Assembly: GCA_020028195.1 (NCBI GenBank)
Contig: JAHWYE010000252.1
Span: 1 to 5,951, forward strand
Length of the DNA stretch: 5,951 bases
Reading direction: 5' to 3'
Source: Nitrospirota bacterium
GTDB lineage: Bacteria > Nitrospirota > Nitrospiria > Nitrospirales > Nitrospiraceae
A program made the position numbers and the translations under genes. The notes under the pieces were generated by a model that was not told the origin of the DNA, did no database searches, and was given only the letters and a program-made list of their open reading frames with translations. Positions 5,180 to 5,951 of this stretch are shown one piece after another (position 1 is the stretch's first letter; each line of letters begins with the position of its first letter).

Positions 5180-5413
5180 TCAGTGTGGAATGAGGAGTTC
5201 ACTATCGAGATGATGATGGCATTTCCCACATGTTCCGCTTCCCACACGATAGTTGATAGGCACCTCTCGCTTGATTAATCCTCTCAACATGAGATCCTCA
5301 ATCGGACCTGAATTTGGAATCGCCGCTTTGTAAAGGCAAGGAAAACATATCGGCTGATTGTTCCTAGTCAGAAACAGTGTGCAGTCGTCTTTGAACTTTG
5401 CGAGGTCTACCAT
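5180..5413 (-). CDS. 77-residue Cys-rich protein, probable zinc-ribbon type
   Basis: The protein MVDLAKFKDDCTLFLTRNNQ... has two CxxC knuckles, Cys23-Phe-Pro-Cys26 and Cys62-Gly-Lys-Cys65, separated by 35 residues, which is the usual layout of a four-Cys zinc site. A fifth Cys is at position 11, and a His run (66-68) follows the second knuckle. CGKCH also matches the c-type heme motif CxxCH, but there is no signal peptide or export signal, so covalent heme is unlikely. I do not recognise the family. It starts at ATG 5413-5411 with AAGGAGG about 10 bases upstream, lies 43 bases after the cytochrome gene and 44 bases before the flavoprotein, and is probably cotranscribed with both. A small partner protein for the flavoprotein, binding zinc or supplying thiols, is a guess from position only. 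Its base composition looks more AT-rich than its neighbours. Confidence 0.75.
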   Translation of the reverse strand: MVDLAKFKDDCTLFLTRNNQPICFPCLYKAAIPNSGPIEDLMLRGLIKREVPINYRVGSGTCGKCHHHLDSELLIPH

Positions 5414-5456
5414 ATCCTTCGATCCTCCTTCTTTGGCTTGCCTTTAGGCAGGTCTT

Positions 5457-5951
5457 CTAGAGCGCTCTCAGGAACGCGACCAAGTCCGTCTTCTCCGCGG
5501 CCGTCAAACGCGTCTCCAACACAAGGTTGAAGAACTCGACGGTGTCCTCAAGTGTCAGCAGGCGGCCATCATGCAGATAGGGCGGCGAGTCCTTGATGCC
5601 CCGCAAGGGAAATGTCTTGATCGGGCCGTCGGCTGACGCCATCCTGCCGTTGATCATGCGCGGTTTATAGAAGCGCTCCACCTTCAGGTTATGCATGAGA
5701 TTGTCTGTATAGTAGGGCGCTTGATGGCAACTGGCGCAGTTGGCTTTGCCGAGGAATAGAGCCTGCCCGCGCCTCTCGGATTCGGTGGCCTTTTTCGGAT
5801 CCAACTTGCCGTCGATGCCCAGCTTGGGGGCCGGTGGGAAGTCCAGGAGCTCTTGGAACTCGGCCATGAAGTGCACCTGGCTGCCCCGTTCCAGGATGTT
5901 GGCTCCTTTTTTCGTGGCGATCACCGGATCCCCATCGAAGTAGGCCGCGCG
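5457..5951 (-). CDS. Cytochrome c peroxidase / MauG-like protein (C-terminal 164 residues, start beyond right edge)
   Basis: The frame is open through the right edge; a GTG at 5924 is internal, since the preceding codons (RAAYFDGD) continue the protein. The visible part includes GANILERGSQVHFMAEFQELL, then RRGQALFLGKANCASCHQAPYYTD with a c-type heme site CASCH (5738-5724), and the family signature FPLRGIKDSPPYLHDGRLLTLEDTVEFFN near the end, which is typical of the C-terminal heme domain of diheme peroxidases. Members normally carry an N-terminal export signal and a first CxxCH heme, both outside the window. The proteins act in the periplasm, reducing hydrogen peroxide or, for MauG-like members, oxidising other substrates; which applies here is not decidable. 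It ends at TAG 5457-5459 with a complete C-terminus (LVAFLRAL). It is the first visible gene of the redox block. Confidence 0.9.
   Translation of the reverse strand, partial: RAAYFDGDPVIATKKGANILERGSQVHFMAEFQELLDFPPAPKLGIDGKLDPKKATESERRGQALFLGKANCASCHQAPYYTDNLMHNLKVERFYKPRMINGRMASADGPIKTFPLRGIKDSPPYLHDGRLLTLEDTVEFFNLVLETRLTAAEKTDLVAFLRAL

Noticed and set aside
5459..5468. AGAGCGCTCT palindrome at the cytochrome stop as a terminator
   Set aside because: A 10-bp palindrome leaves no room for a proper loop, no U-run follows, and the next gene is probably in the same operon.
5724..5738. CASCH as evidence of a complete monoheme cytochrome starting at GTG 5924
   Set aside because: Upstream codons to the window edge remain in frame and protein-like, and the C-terminal signature belongs to diheme peroxidases, so the gene is a partial one.

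Overview
The window is a gene-dense piece of a bacterial chromosome or contig. Every gene I can support lies on the minus strand, so the biological order runs from the right edge to the left edge. The sequence is GC-rich overall. The monooxygenase-like gene (2833-3129) and the small Cys-rich gene (5180-5413) look visibly less GC-rich. The lineage is uncertain: a diheme-peroxidase-type c cytochrome suggests a Gram-negative with a periplasm, and the gene families would fit Nitrospirota, Proteobacteria, Acidobacteria or Myxococcota. No rRNA, tRNA or other phylogenetic marker is present.

Right part (5951 to 3486) is a redox block. It starts with the C-terminal part of a cytochrome c peroxidase/MauG-like protein with a CASCH heme site. 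Next, 43 bases on, is a 77-residue protein with two CxxC knuckles. Another 44 bases on, behind a near-perfect ribosome binding site, is a 549-residue three-part flavoprotein: a Crp-type cyclic-nucleotide-binding fold, a glutaredoxin-like linker and a thioredoxin-reductase fold. Both places where a redox-active Cys pair would be expected are empty (SRYS in the linker, AATP in the reductase). The spacing suggests one operon.

Middle (3485 to 2302): about 350 bases with only a doubtful short reading frame, then a 98-residue antibiotic-biosynthesis-monooxygenase (ABM) fold protein, then a 125-residue VOC (glyoxalase/bleomycin-resistance fold) protein.

Left part (2250 to 1) is an ECF42-type sigma-factor locus: the sigma factor, then a YciI/DGPF-domain protein, a 53-residue CPxC micro-protein and a DUF899 thioredoxin-like protein that runs off the left edge. 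The last three are tightly packed (10-base gap, then a 14-base overlap). In front of the YciI gene is TGTCGA-N16-CGAC, which agrees with the ECF42 promoter as I remember it (TGTCGA / CGWC). The sigma gene itself is broken as written: region 2 and region 4 are in different frames, and the linker between them is missing, about 25-30 codons by comparison with typical family members. The target promoter therefore looks intact while its dedicated sigma factor does not. The locus either depends on another ECF42 copy, is decaying, or carries an assembly error.

The most noteworthy points are the promoter/sigma pair with the broken sigma gene, the flavoprotein that has lost both Cys pairs, and the very small conserved-looking CPxC protein translationally coupled to DUF899. 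I found no mobile element, CRISPR array, RNA gene or convincing intrinsic terminator.
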